A DNA stretch of 35,122 nt from an uncultured Pseudomonadota bacterium (GCA_913020085.1 CAJVZW010000015.1:1-35122), one strand, 5' to 3'; shown: positions 15,838-24,364, numbered from the stretch's first letter. A program made the numbers and translations. Notes: generated by a model not told the origin, from the letters alone.

Positions 15838-16821
15838 CTAGCTCTTTAATTCAGTAATCCACTGGTAACTAATATTGGTCCTTTTGAAATGACTTGTTCC
15901 AGTATTCAGAGCAAATTGTCCTGATTTTTGCAGATTTTCTGTAAATGCATCAAGGCCATGCTTTACAGTAATGCGAGCCAACAAGTAGTGATCTGAGAAT
16001 TCACTTATATCTATATTCTCAACATCATTAACCTGACGAATTTTTCGCAGTAAATGCTGATATTCGTTGTAATTATAGATATTGGAGAATTCGATGAAAA
16101 ATGAATCATGGCTGAGATCTTGTGCATAGAAAGCATATTGGCTGGCATAATAATCTGCAGTATGAGAGATCATACTTTCAATAGCGATTTCTTTACTTGC
16201 GCTGCTGGTTTGCCATTTAACACTATTACCATCAATAATAAGTATCCATTTAATATGCTGCTCCTCTTCGATACCTATCAGAAGACTATCGGGACTATAA
16301 CGTTTGGCACGTTCTTTGATTGATGAGATCGGATTTGAGGAGGAGATGTTTTGCGTATCGCGAAGATCATAAATCGGGGTAATATAATGCAGGCCACGAG
16401 ATTCCGCACTTTCAGATATTAGTTTGTCGTAACGTTTTACAGAATCTTGTTTTTGTAGTTGCATCCATACCAGTGTTTTTGGTCGGTTATTCGTCCAAAC
16501 AGGTTGCTCATATTTAAGTAAAATGCGGTCGACAAATCCAGGGTCAAATTTTACAGATAGATATAGATCATTGTTTTGATGATATTGAAATTGAAGAATC
16601 TGATCCTCGATTTCTGTCAACTCATTTTCAAGGTCAATAACGCCGCATGCATTTTTATTACCACTGACCTTTATAAATGTCATACATGCTGCTTTTCTAA
16701 TCGCGATTTTCCAGGACTCAGTGCTTTTATCTGTAATTTTAATACGGGCTTCATACAAGGAATCAGCCATAACTGCTGTAGGAAAAAACAGGAAAAAGCA
16801 TATAGTGATCAACACTTTCAT
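15838..16821 (-). CDS. DUF2066 exported protein
   Basis: The 327-residue protein has a signal peptide (KVLITICFFLFFPTAVMA) with cleavage likely before DSLYEA, so it should be periplasmic. The opening LYEARIKITDKSTESWKIAI, the RKAACMTFIKVSGN segment and the later VDRILLKYEQPVW correspond to DUF2066, found next to hda across gammaproteobacteria. Function is unknown. It stops two bases before the hda ATG, so the two are probably cotranscribed. GGAAAAAA directly before the ATG serves as a modest ribosome-binding site. Confidence 0.82.
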   Translation of the reverse strand: MKVLITICFFLFFPTAVMADSLYEARIKITDKSTESWKIAIRKAACMTFIKVSGNKNACGVIDLENELTEIEDQILQFQYHQNNDLYLSVKFDPGFVDRILLKYEQPVWTNNRPKTLVWMQLQKQDSVKRYDKLISESAESRGLHYITPIYDLRDTQNISSSNPISSIKERAKRYSPDSLLIGIEEEQHIKWILIIDGNSVKWQTSSASKEIAIESMISHTADYYASQYAFYAQDLSHDSFFIEFSNIYNYNEYQHLLRKIRQVNDVENIDISEFSDHYLLARITVKHGLDAFTENLQKSGQFALNTGTSHFKRTNISYQWITELKS

Positions 16822-16895
16822 TCATTTTTTTCCATGTTTACTCCCCACATTATGCCTTTTTTCTGCGTAAAATCCAAATGATAATTCGCGGGGCA

Positions 16896-16924
16896 TTGAC
16901 ATTTAGTTTGCTTGTGGTTACATT
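16896..16924 (+). promoter_or_regulatory. Candidate sigma-70 promoter for ihfB
   Basis: TTGACA (16896-16901) is a perfect -35 hexamer, and TACATT (16919-16924) follows after an ideal 17-base spacer with four of six matches. Transcription would start near 16931 and give a leader of about 70 bases that contains the inverted repeat at 16940-16966. Confidence 0.55.
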
Positions 16925-16939
16925 GGTTTTATAAAGCAT

Positions 16940-16966
16940 TGAAACGTATTTAATTTTGTCGTTTCA
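16940..16966. repeat. Inverted repeat in the ihfB leader
   Basis: Seven-base arms TGAAACG (16940-16946) and CGTTTCA (16960-16966) are perfectly complementary across a 13-base AT-rich spacer; a G-U pair could extend an RNA stem by one. It lies just downstream of the predicted start of transcription, so it could be an operator or a leader hairpin. No T-run follows, which argues against an intrinsic terminator. Confidence 0.5.
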
Positions 16967-17000
16967 GGGCATAAACCAAAACGAAGATGAGTATATTACT

Positions 17001-17348
17001 ATGGTAAAGTCAGAGTTGATATTATCGTTAAGCTATAAGCTGGATCATTTGTCTCCTGCGGACCTTGAGTTTGCGGTGAATTTTATTTTAGAGGAAATGG
17101 CGCGAGTACTTTCTAGTGGTGGTCGTATTGAGGTCAGAGGTTTTGGAACTTTTTCTGTCCGATACCGCAAGGCCAGAAGAGCTCACAACCCAAGAACAGG
17201 TATGAAAGTAGCTACTCCATCGAAATTCAGGCCGCACTTTAAGCCCGGAAAACTTCTGAGAATGAGGGTTGATAAAAACCGAGAAAAATATCCGCTTAAA
17301 GTTTCCAGAGCGACACGCGTTCATTTAGACGAGGTCGAAGAAGTATAA
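17001..17348 (+). CDS. ihfB: Integration host factor beta subunit
   Basis: DNA-bending nucleoid protein of the HU/IHF family. The start MVKSELILSLSYKL parallels MTKSELIERLATQ of E. coli IhfB, and GGRIEVRGFGTFSVRYRKARRAHNPRTG includes the DNA-intercalating proline (Pro64). PHFKPGKLLRMRV matches the beta-subunit C-terminus. The protein has 115 residues, with a basic then acidic tail of about 20 residues beyond the usual end. The ATG at 17001 is used because the family begins there; a TTG at 16956 would add 15 residues. The only Shine-Dalgarno-like sequence, GATGAG at 16986-16991, is weak. It is not next to rpsA as in E. coli, and ends one base before the convergent dcd gene. Confidence 0.93.
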   Translation: MVKSELILSLSYKLDHLSPADLEFAVNFILEEMARVLSSGGRIEVRGFGTFSVRYRKARRAHNPRTGMKVATPSKFRPHFKPGKLLRMRVDKNREKYPLKVSRATRVHLDEVEEV

Positions 17349-17927
17349 TCATACGATTGGGTCGGTGATTCCAACCTGGCCCATATACTTCCCCATTTTA
17401 TCCTTATATGACACTGCACATTCGTTATCTGCTTGTAGGAAAAGCAGCTGGGCGACACCTTCCTTTGCATAAATGTAGGCAGGCAAATTGGTAGTGTTAG
17501 AAAATTCAAGTGTAATATGGCCTTCCCATTCAGGTTCAAGCGGTGTCACATTAACAATGATGCCGCAGCGCGCATATGTTGATTTACCAAGACAAATTAC
17601 TAGGGTGTCTCTCGGTATTTTGAAGTATTCTAATGTTCTTGCCAGGGCAAAAGAGTTGGGCGGAATGATACATATATCTTGCTTGACTTCAATAAAGCAT
17701 TTATCTGAAAACGATTTAGGATCTACAACGGTAGGCCCCGAGGTTGATAAAGCGTTTGTGAAAATCTTAAATTCATCTGTGCACCTAACGTCATATCCAT
17801 AGCTTGATAAGCCGTAAGAGATAATCTTTTCATTATTGAGAGCACGAACTTGATTTTCAACAAATGGATTGATCATTTCTTTTTCAAGAGCCATTTTTTT
17901 TATCCAACGATCTTCTTTTATTGCCAT
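17349..17927 (-). CDS. dcd: dCTP deaminase
   Basis: Deaminates dCTP to dUTP on the route to thymidylate. The sequence follows the 188-residue Dcd group common in Legionella, Coxiella and Pseudomonas rather than the E. coli type: [70 protein letters not shown] and LEFSNTT with the catalytic glutamate region. The GKSTYARCG loop binds the triphosphate. The ATG at 17927 (192 residues) has GGG about six bases upstream; an in-frame GTG at 17933 would use those same bases. mrp lies just upstream on the same strand, a common pairing. The stop abuts ihfB with no gap. Confidence 0.96.
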   Translation of the reverse strand: MAIKEDRWIKKMALEKEMINPFVENQVRALNNEKIISYGLSSYGYDVRCTDEFKIFTNALSTSGPTVVDPKSFSDKCFIEVKQDICIIPPNSFALARTLEYFKIPRDTLVICLGKSTYARCGIIVNVTPLEPEWEGHITLEFSNTTNLPAYIYAKEGVAQLLFLQADNECAVSYKDKMGKYMGQVGITDPIV

Positions 17928-17953
17928 AATCACCCTTTTGGTTGTTTCATCTA

Positions 17954-18952
17954 TTATTGAACAATAATTTTGGGTATTTTGCTACTCCGATCATCTAATT
18001 TTTTAGATATTTCAAGAAAGAAGTTGAATATAAATGATTTTAAATGTATTTCAAATTCCTCTGTTTGAGCATCTGGGCCCAGTAATGGCATTTGGTGTTG
18101 AGTCTTAATGGCCTTCAGACTGTCAGGTGCGTGTGTTTGAGCAAGGTTAATTTGGCAATCACATTTTGGGCAAGATAAAAATGCCATATTATCAATCCAG
18201 CCATCTACTGAGACATTGAGTTTGTTCATCATAAGTACACCTTTAGCAGCATCTTTATAAGATAAGATAGATGGTGTGGATATGATGATACTGCTTGATA
18301 TGGCGATTTCTTTCATCAAGGTAAGCTGTATATCTCCCGTTCCTGGTGGAAGGTCAATAAAAAGATAATCAAGTTCAGGCCACTTGGTCTGTGTAAGCAT
18401 TTGTTTTAATGCACGAGATGCCATTGGCCCTCGCCAAATTACCGGAGCGTTTCTGTCCTCTGTCAGGATACCGATCGACATCCAATGTACATTGTGCTGT
18501 AAAACGGGAATAAAAAAACCATCATCAACTTCGGGCCCTTGATAGTGATCAAACAGATCAGTTTGGTTTGGGCCGTATATATCAGCGTCTAGTATGCCTA
18601 CTTTCAGACCATGCTTTGCAGCAAACCGGGCAATTTGATGGGTCATTGTGGATTTGCCAACACCACCTTTGGTGGAGTAGATCGGAACAATGTTTTTGAT
18701 TGTTTTTGGTTTGAGGGCGTTTCGGTCTTGAGTTTTTTTTGCTTTGACCTTATGAGCAATTTTAATGGGAGAAGGCGCTGTTTTTGCCAGCGAAGTATAA
18801 AGCTCATCGGCTCGGTCAAGAGGTGGGTAGCTCAAATAGATGGTAGATACATCAGAACCAGACTCGAGCTCAGCTGAGCTCGAGAGCGGGTTTAGGGTGT
18901 AGGGATCTTTTTGTTCCAGGAACCACTTGTTAATATTTTTCAAATCTGTCAT
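17954..18952 (-). CDS. mrp: Mrp/ApbC-type iron-sulfur cluster carrier
   Basis: P-loop ATPase that carries Fe-S clusters to apoproteins. The deviant Walker A is [10 protein letters not shown] (93-102), followed by [47 protein letters not shown] and the cluster-binding CxxC in FLSCPKCDC. The N-terminal 85 residues stand where the MIP18/DUF59 domain is usual but are short and weakly conserved ([15 protein letters not shown]). The C-terminal region is also cut down compared with E. coli (332 against 369 residues). A perfect 22-bp palindrome falls in codons 23-30. The ATG overlaps the stop of the upstream hydrolase (ATGA), and dcd follows. Confidence 0.9.
   Translation of the reverse strand: MTDLKNINKWFLEQKDPYTLNPLSSSAELESGSDVSTIYLSYPPLDRADELYTSLAKTAPSPIKIAHKVKAKKTQDRNALKPKTIKNIVPIYSTKGGVGKSTMTHQIARFAAKHGLKVGILDADIYGPNQTDLFDHYQGPEVDDGFFIPVLQHNVHWMSIGILTEDRNAPVIWRGPMASRALKQMLTQTKWPELDYLFIDLPPGTGDIQLTLMKEIAISSSIIISTPSILSYKDAAKGVLMMNKLNVSVDGWIDNMAFLSCPKCDCQINLAQTHAPDSLKAIKTQHQMPLLGPDAQTEEFEIHLKSFIFNFFLEISKKLDDRSSKIPKIIVQ
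18863..18884. repeat. Perfect 22-bp palindrome inside mrp
   Basis: The left half CTCGAGCTCAG (18863-18873) is followed without spacer by its exact reverse complement (18874-18884). It is GC-rich in an AT-rich surrounding and encodes Ser24-Glu30 of Mrp in the weakly conserved N-terminal part. It could extrude as a cruciform, be bound by a dimeric protein, or be neutral. Confidence 0.9.
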
Positions 18953-19860
18953 CTAGCGAAATGTATCCAATCAGATATCAATTGATCAGCTTCTTGGGTT
19001 TGAATATCATCATACATCAAGAACTCATGAATTGCACCTGGAACCACCATTAAATCGACAGTCATTGAATTAAATCCGCAGATTGCAGCCATTTGTATCG
19101 TCTCATTCGCCAGTTTATGCCCTGAACCCGTTACAAAAAGTATGGGGATTTCTATGGCGATAGAATTTTGGAGTAAATTTATTTCTGGATTATTATGGAC
19201 TTGATCAACGAAGTAGCATCCTAATGTCCCTGACATCGACTCAGCACTTGGAAGGTCAGATAAAGCAAGAGTATTCATTTGATATAGGCCATCAACCATC
19301 ACCATTTTTTTAATCATGCTGCGATCTTTTAGTTGATTATATATCCATAGCGCGGTGTGACAACCACTTCCAGCACCCACTAAAATCAGCTCATCACCAG
19401 GTACATATTTATTGCGATCTTTAATAAGATGTCGCGTCCATTCAAGTGCATCTTCGTGAGCAGATGGATAAATGTTTTCAGGGGCAAGAATGGGTTCTTT
19501 GATCATAATATTGGTTTCTTTATTTAAGAGAGCATCCATTAGTCGATCATAGCTCCATCTTTGGTCATAACAAAAATTACCTCCGGGGAAAAATAGTATC
19601 AGTTTGTTTGCAGTCTCAGAACAATTGAAATATCGGTAATTATGCTGTTTGCCATTGACCAGAGTGCTCTCATCAGACACATGCGGTGAGGTGTATTGTT
19701 TAACGATGGGATAAGATTTTTTAAATTCACGAAGTTGATTTATGACTTTCGGGTAGTGTGCAAGGTTTTTTTGTCGTTTAATGAGTGTAACAATGTGTTG
19801 TTTAATCTGAGCAACCCCCGGGGCTATTTCTTTCATTAATTTTATTGGTTCAATTTTCAT
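18949..19860 (-). CDS. Alpha/beta hydrolase, HSL-like esterase fold
   Basis: The 303-residue cytoplasmic protein resembles the hormone-sensitive-lipase/alpha-beta hydrolase 3 group. ILFFPGGNFCYD (about 89-99) stands where the oxyanion HGGG is usual. LVGAGSGCHTALW (about 161-172) holds the nucleophile serine in GxSxG form. VPGAIHEFLMY near the end supplies the histidine. The acidic residue of the triad is less certain. Substrate unknown. The ATG at 19860 is chosen because GGAG lies exactly six bases ahead; in-frame GTG (19872) and ATG (19866) overlap or touch that site. It is coupled to mrp by an ATGA overlap. Whether the altered oxyanion motif still supports catalysis is unclear. Confidence 0.65.
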   Translation of the reverse strand: MKIEPIKLMKEIAPGVAQIKQHIVTLIKRQKNLAHYPKVINQLREFKKSYPIVKQYTSPHVSDESTLVNGKQHNYRYFNCSETANKLILFFPGGNFCYDQRWSYDRLMDALLNKETNIMIKEPILAPENIYPSAHEDALEWTRHLIKDRNKYVPGDELILVGAGSGCHTALWIYNQLKDRSMIKKMVMVDGLYQMNTLALSDLPSAESMSGTLGCYFVDQVHNNPEINLLQNSIAIEIPILFVTGSGHKLANETIQMAAICGFNSMTVDLMVVPGAIHEFLMYDDIQTQEADQLISDWIHFAR

Positions 19861-19934
19861 TTTCATCTCCACTGATATTATAGTATATTATTCATACACA
19901 TGTTGGTGTTTTCTTGAGTAAAGCAGTGTCGGTT

Positions 19935-20603
19935 ATGCAATTAAAAGGTTTAGTATTAACAACAAAGAAAATAGAAAAACAGACTGAAATATTTAAACGT
20001 ATTAGCTTTTATTTTGTAACATATGCCAAGGTGGTACATAAGCAGTTTGATATACAATATTTTGATTATATCGTGCTTACCTCAATAAATGCGGTGGATG
20101 CGGTTTTTACTCAATACCCCCAATTATCTACACGGGCTATTTTTGTCTCAGGTGAGAAAACAGCAGAGCACGTTAATCACTTTGTGAGAGATACCCCCGT
20201 TTATTACAGTCAGGGAGACAGAGGCGTCAGTGGAATAATTAGCTTATTAGATAAGTATAAGCCACGCGGTCGGGGTATTTGGTATCGGGGTGAGAGGGTC
20301 TACGATAGCCAGTGTTTTTCTTCTTTTAATATTTCTCAGCAGATTGTATATGACCTTGAGCCACTTCATCAGAATTTAATGAAGTTGATACAACAAGAAA
20401 ACTTCGATTTGATTGTGATCCGCAGTGTACAGCAGGCGGAAGTTGTGGAACAATGGATAGGCGATTTACTGAAAACATTTCCAGTGGTTGCAATGTCGGG
20501 TCGTATAGCGACGTTTTTGAAGGCAAAGGGGTGTAGCAATATCATGATTGAAAATTTTTCAGATTTAAATGATTTGGCTTCCAAATTGAGACTGAAAAAA
20601 TGA
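19935..20603 (+). CDS. hemD: Uroporphyrinogen-III synthase
   Basis: Cyclises hydroxymethylbilane to uroporphyrinogen III in haem synthesis. Sequence conservation in this family is low, but the two-lobe pattern is present: LVLTT at the start, YIVLTSINAVDAV, IFVSGEKTAEHV, WYRGERVYDS, VYDLEPL, LIVIRSVQQAEVV and VVAMSGRIATFLKAKGCSN. The next gene is hemY-like with an ATGA overlap, matching the hem operon order minus hemX. The ATG at 19935 (222 residues) places LVLTT where the family begins. An in-frame TTG at 19914 would add seven residues; neither has a clear ribosome-binding site. E. coli HemD has 246 residues. Confidence 0.78.
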   Translation: MQLKGLVLTTKKIEKQTEIFKRISFYFVTYAKVVHKQFDIQYFDYIVLTSINAVDAVFTQYPQLSTRAIFVSGEKTAEHVNHFVRDTPVYYSQGDRGVSGIISLLDKYKPRGRGIWYRGERVYDSQCFSSFNISQQIVYDLEPLHQNLMKLIQQENFDLIVIRSVQQAEVVEQWIGDLLKTFPVVAMSGRIATFLKAKGCSNIMIENFSDLNDLASKLRLKK

Positions 20604-21682
20604 TGAGAATTTTGACACATTTCCTCGTGCTTGCTCTTGTGCTGATTGGGTTTTACGCCATCTCAGTTAATCCCCCCATTATGCGCATGGAGCTATTTGC
20701 GTTTGGAAACCTATATGTGCTTGAAGCCATGCAGATGTATACCCTGCTTATTGTGGTTGTATCTGTGATGTACTTGGCCATACGGATTGCATTATTGGCT
20801 GGGCATCTATTCTCATGGGCATCACGTTTTCAACAGTCTAAGAAGAATAGCGCTGCAGATCGATTAATTAGACAGGCCATTGAGTGTTGGGTAATTGGTA
20901 ATCCAGATAGAGCGGCAAGAAAGTTTGAGAAGGCATCTGTGATGTTGCCGCACGACCCCTTAAGAGAGTTATTCTCTGCTTGGCTTTTGGCGAGTAAGGA
21001 TCAATTGCAGCTAGCTGATGCTAAGGTATTAGATTTGCTGAATAAGAAACTGATTAATGAAGAGTCTGCTGCGGGGATAAGGGCGCGACTTTATTTAGAG
21101 AATAGCCAAGCACCTGTTGCAGCAGCAATATTATCCCAGCAAGTTATGACGCGTCCCAGCCGGGGTTTATTAGAGTTATATTGTCAAATCCTCTATGATC
21201 ATCAACAGCGCTTGCTAGATAATTACATTAAAAGTGTGGTTGCGATTTTACCATGCTGGCGTTTGGTAAAAGATAAAATCATATACAAAAAAGTCATTAA
21301 ACAAGCTTGTTTGCACGCAATCAAGGTTGAAGATAGCGATTTTTTTGTTTTATGGCCATATGCAAAATCAATTTTGTCTAAAGAAGAAATTCTTTATATC
21401 GAGTACTTCAAGATAAAAACGCTGGATAAAGATGCGGAGGCAGCTGTTGATTTGCTACTATCTCATTTGCACTCTAAGAATTACCTATCGCTATATCAGC
21501 TCTTAGGCGATAGTGCTTACAGGGTTGATGATCAGATTAAGATCGCTAACCGCTGGATGGTTTACGTCGCAAAAGATATCAGCTCTGAGGTATTAACTCG
21601 CCTATACTTTAAAGGGGGAGATATACAGCAGGGGGTTGAGTTTGCAAGAGAATACCTGGCGATTACAGATAAAACGAATTAA
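20600..21682 (+). CDS. hemY: HemY-like membrane protein with tetratricopeptide-type repeats
   Basis: The 360-residue protein starts with two membrane helices (about 5-20 and 42-68), including GFYAISVNPPIMRMELFAFGNLYV, which matches the HemY_N domain of the haem operon. A helical-repeat region follows, with TPR-like segments such as AIECWVIGNPDRAARKFEKA and LYLENSQAPVAAAIL. HemY is encoded after hemD in gamma- and betaproteobacteria; its exact role in haem synthesis or envelope function is not settled. It overlaps hemD by ATGA. The name should not be confused with the protoporphyrinogen oxidase HemY of Bacillus. It ends with a four-base convergent overlap with fadD. Confidence 0.82.
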   Translation: MMRILTHFLVLALVLIGFYAISVNPPIMRMELFAFGNLYVLEAMQMYTLLIVVVSVMYLAIRIALLAGHLFSWASRFQQSKKNSAADRLIRQAIECWVIGNPDRAARKFEKASVMLPHDPLRELFSAWLLASKDQLQLADAKVLDLLNKKLINEESAAGIRARLYLENSQAPVAAAILSQQVMTRPSRGLLELYCQILYDHQQRLLDNYIKSVVAILPCWRLVKDKIIYKKVIKQACLHAIKVEDSDFFVLWPYAKSILSKEEILYIEYFKIKTLDKDAEAAVDLLLSHLHSKNYLSLYQLLGDSAYRVDDQIKIANRWMVYVAKDISSEVLTRLYFKGGDIQQGVEFAREYLAITDKTN

Positions 21683-23280
21683 GATTTTAGCTTCCTTCTT
21701 AGTATTTTCCCGATCGGAGATTTTGGCAGTACTTTACTGAACTCGATATGTTTAGGCACCTTATAATGTGTAAGATGTTCATAGCAATAGTTTTGTATAT
21801 CAATTGCTCTTAAGCTGGGATTTTTCTTTACAATAATTGCCTTCACGCTCTCGTTTTTATTCTCATCGACATGAGAAATCACACCACATTCAAGAACATC
21901 AGGATGGTGTGTTATGATGTCTTCTACTTCACTTGGGTAGACATTGAAACCACCTACAATGATCATATCTTTGAGTCTGTCCAGGATTTTTATATGTCCA
22001 TTGGCACTAACACTTGCAATATCTCCTGTCTTAAACCACCCGTCTTCTGAGAATGGATTGTCATTATCGTTGGCTTCTATTTTCCAATAACCACGCATTA
22101 CCTGAGGGCCTTTTACCTCAAGCTCTCCTGCAATATCAAAGCCCAAGACTTCACCGGTGCTATTAACAACCCTCACTTCAGTATTTGGTGCGGGCTTACC
22201 AACGTTTCCCGAAAAGCTTCTGTGGTTCTCTGATAGTGAAATAATAGGGGAGGTTTCCGATAGTCCATACCCTTCGTTGACAACGCAGCCTGTTATCTTT
22301 TGCCATTGTTTTGCTATTCGTGATTGTGTACTCATGCCGCCAGCAATCGTCGCTCTTAAATGAGAAAAGTCAATTGTGCCGAAGTCTTTGTTGTTAATCA
22401 TATGAAGCATCAACGTGTTAAGTGTGGGGATGCCATGAACGGGTTCAGATTTTATGGTTTTGACTAAGGAGGGAATATCTCTTGGGTTGGTTACAAGTAG
22501 ATTTTTGCCGCCATAAGTCAGTGTGACATAAGATACAATAAGTGAAAATATATGGTATAGGGGTAATGCTGTCAAAATAGTCGTTTTGTCTTGGTAAAGG
22601 CCCTCTGGGACAATGCTACGAGCCTGTGTTATATTCCAGCAAATATTGGAATGAGATAATATAGCGCCTTTTGCAACACCTGTCGTCCCTCCTGTGTACT
22701 GGATAAACGCGAGATCGCTTGGTTTTGTTCTGGGCGACTTTAGAGAGGGGGGGCGTTTTAATATTTCTAATAAGCTCTGTGCACCTTTAAGCTTGTAAGA
22801 GGGTACCATTCGTTTGATATATTTCACCAGGAAGTTTATTAAATTGCGTTTAACTGTAGAGTGCATGTCACCTAATTTACTGATGATGACATGTTTTACA
22901 TCGGTGCCTTGGATGGCCTTTTCAACAATATGTGCCATATTTTCGAGGACAAAAATTGCTTTTGCACCTGAATTTTTTAGTTGATGATGTAATTCACTGG
23001 CTGTATAAAGGGGATTTATATTAACAACACACAGTCCTGATATTAATATCCCAAATACGCAGACCGGTTGTTGTATGCAGTTTGGAAGCATCACAGCTAC
23101 CCGGTCAGATGATTTCAAATGAAGCTCATCAAGAAGATATGTTCTGATCGACTGGCTATGTTTAAGTAATGATTCATATGATAAGTTAGTCCCCATATTA
23201 GAGTATGCAATATTGGAGGGATATTTTTTACAACACTCAGCTAGCATATTAGGTAGCGTGTTATATATAGGGTTTTTCAT
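21679..23280 (-). CDS. fadD: Long-chain fatty acid-CoA ligase
   Basis: Adenylate-forming enzyme that activates fatty acids to acyl-CoA for beta-oxidation or lipid synthesis. Motifs in order: YTGGTTGVAKGAILSHSN (AMP/ATP P-loop), GYGLSETSPI, DGWFKTGDIASVS, ILDRLKDMIIVGGFNVYP, and the C-terminal catalytic lysine in LPKSPIGKILRRKL. With 533 residues it is close to the 561 of E. coli FadD. An extended -10 promoter is found 28-36 bases upstream of the ATG. The 3' end overlaps hemY by four bases. The exact acyl-chain preference cannot be read from the sequence. Confidence 0.92.
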   Translation of the reverse strand: MKNPIYNTLPNMLAECCKKYPSNIAYSNMGTNLSYESLLKHSQSIRTYLLDELHLKSSDRVAVMLPNCIQQPVCVFGILISGLCVVNINPLYTASELHHQLKNSGAKAIFVLENMAHIVEKAIQGTDVKHVIISKLGDMHSTVKRNLINFLVKYIKRMVPSYKLKGAQSLLEILKRPPSLKSPRTKPSDLAFIQYTGGTTGVAKGAILSHSNICWNITQARSIVPEGLYQDKTTILTALPLYHIFSLIVSYVTLTYGGKNLLVTNPRDIPSLVKTIKSEPVHGIPTLNTLMLHMINNKDFGTIDFSHLRATIAGGMSTQSRIAKQWQKITGCVVNEGYGLSETSPIISLSENHRSFSGNVGKPAPNTEVRVVNSTGEVLGFDIAGELEVKGPQVMRGYWKIEANDNDNPFSEDGWFKTGDIASVSANGHIKILDRLKDMIIVGGFNVYPSEVEDIITHHPDVLECGVISHVDENKNESVKAIIVKKNPSLRAIDIQNYCYEHLTHYKVPKHIEFSKVLPKSPIGKILRRKLKS

Positions 23281-23307
23281 AACTATACTTTTATAATACT
23301 TACGCTA

Positions 23308-23316
23308 ATTATAGCA
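23308..23316 (-). promoter_or_regulatory. Extended -10 promoter for fadD
   Basis: On the - strand this reads TGC followed by a perfect TATAAT, an extended -10 element that can work without a strong -35. Transcription would begin near 23301, about 20 bases before the fadD ATG. Confidence 0.5.
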
Positions 23317-23341
23317 AAGATTATTGATTTATATGGTTATA

Positions 23342-23680
23342 CTAAGAGGGTTCGTGGTTGCAGGAGCTGCTTAAAACGAGAGCAGGCCCTGTAGCCTGTT
23401 GAAGGATTTTCACCGAACAATCGTTATATTCATTAATTGGTGAAGCAAGAAAGTCACTGCTGTTTGATTCTTTAAATATAAGGCAAACATTGTTCCCTAC
23501 AGATTTCGTATCAACACTGATATCCACGCTAGATAGCGGAGATATCTCTACTTTATCACTTAATATATCCAGAGGGTTACAATTGTTTTCAATCGTCATT
23601 GTAAAGTGGTTATCAGTAGAATTGTTGACAGTAAATGCAAAGATTGAGGAGCATGCAATCAATGTAATAAAATATCTCAT
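23342..23680 (-). CDS. Small exported protein of unknown function (112 aa)
   Basis: I do not recognise this protein. An N-terminal hydrophobic stretch (YFITLIACSSIFAF) looks like a signal peptide, giving a mature protein of about 95 residues with four cysteines (ENNCNP, NNVCLI, YNDCSV, SSSCNH), enough for two disulfides in the periplasm. The part TVNNSTDNHFTMTIENNCNP, then VEISPLSSVDISV, resembles the start of the mature exported protein at 230-721. The ATG at 23680 is chosen over an in-frame TTG at 23686; no strong ribosome-binding site is visible. It follows recO after 24 bases on the same strand and may be the last gene of that transcript. Confidence 0.55.
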   Translation of the reverse strand: MRYFITLIACSSIFAFTVNNSTDNHFTMTIENNCNPLDILSDKVEISPLSSVDISVDTKSVGNNVCLIFKESNSSDFLASPINEYNDCSVKILQQATGPALVLSSSCNHEPS

Positions 23681-23704
23681 ATACAATAGTTAGCATATAT
23701 GCAA

Positions 23705-24364
23705 TTAATTAGCAATATTGTGCTTTATTAGATCCAGCGATGAAATACTGCCACCGGGAATAAGTATTTGTAACATTTTCCTTATCAGCGGGCCACAAGC
23801 TTGGGCACGCGCTTCGGAGATTTCTCCGCACATAATGGATTTGACATCTTTGACTTGCAGAGGGCTATTTTCACAATTTATTAGCCATCGTTCTTGTTCA
23901 ACATGAATGAAGTATTCATCCGGGTAAGATGTGTCAATACCATACCCGATCAATGTGAGTAAACCAAGCTCGAACCCTCTTACAACTACAGGAAGAGGCT
24001 TGGACTTTAGCTGCTGTAGTGTTTGATAGTAAAGGTTAAAACTTCCCTCCACTGTTCCGGCATCATAAATAAACTTATCCATTAGTTCATTAATATAAAG
24101 GCCAGCAATCAAGGGATAACCGGTTAGATAAAAGGCATCCTGGCTTTGGATATTATACATTTTATACATATTCCCAGTGCTTTTTTTAAGTTGAGTACTA
24201 AAACGCTGGAAAGGTTGCAAGATACCTGATTTTCTCACTTTGGGTAGACGGTAAAATACCGGGATGATCTCATCATCATCTGAAAATACATGGCAAATAA
24301 CCGTGTTATCTTGATAGGGAATTTGACGAATAATAAAGAGATTATTTTTAACAGAATTCATCAT
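23705..24364 (-). CDS. recO: DNA repair protein RecO
   Basis: RecO works with RecR to load RecA on SSB-coated single-stranded DNA. Recognised by the N-terminal OB-fold pattern FIIRQIPYQDNTVICHVFS, then SGILQPFQRF, GLYINELMDKF and RGFELGLLTLIGYGID, which parallel LQPFTPL, GLYINELLSR and RRFELALLGHLGYG in E. coli. Length is 219 residues (E. coli 242). The ATG at 24364 (followed by another ATG) overlaps the TGA of the flippase-like gene as ATGA; a start at 24406 would add 14 unrelated residues. Its usual neighbour era lies one gene upstream, separated by the flippase. Confidence 0.9.
   Translation of the reverse strand: MMNSVKNNLFIIRQIPYQDNTVICHVFSDDDEIIPVFYRLPKVRKSGILQPFQRFSTQLKKSTGNMYKMYNIQSQDAFYLTGYPLIAGLYINELMDKFIYDAGTVEGSFNLYYQTLQQLKSKPLPVVVRGFELGLLTLIGYGIDTSYPDEYFIHVEQERWLINCENSPLQVKDVKSIMCGEISEARAQACGPLIRKMLQILIPGGSISSLDLIKHNIAN

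Noticed and set aside
16956-17000. Longer IhfB from a TTG at 16956
   Set aside because: The 15 added residues have no counterpart in the family, which begins at MVKSEL-type residues, and the region carries the leader inverted repeat.
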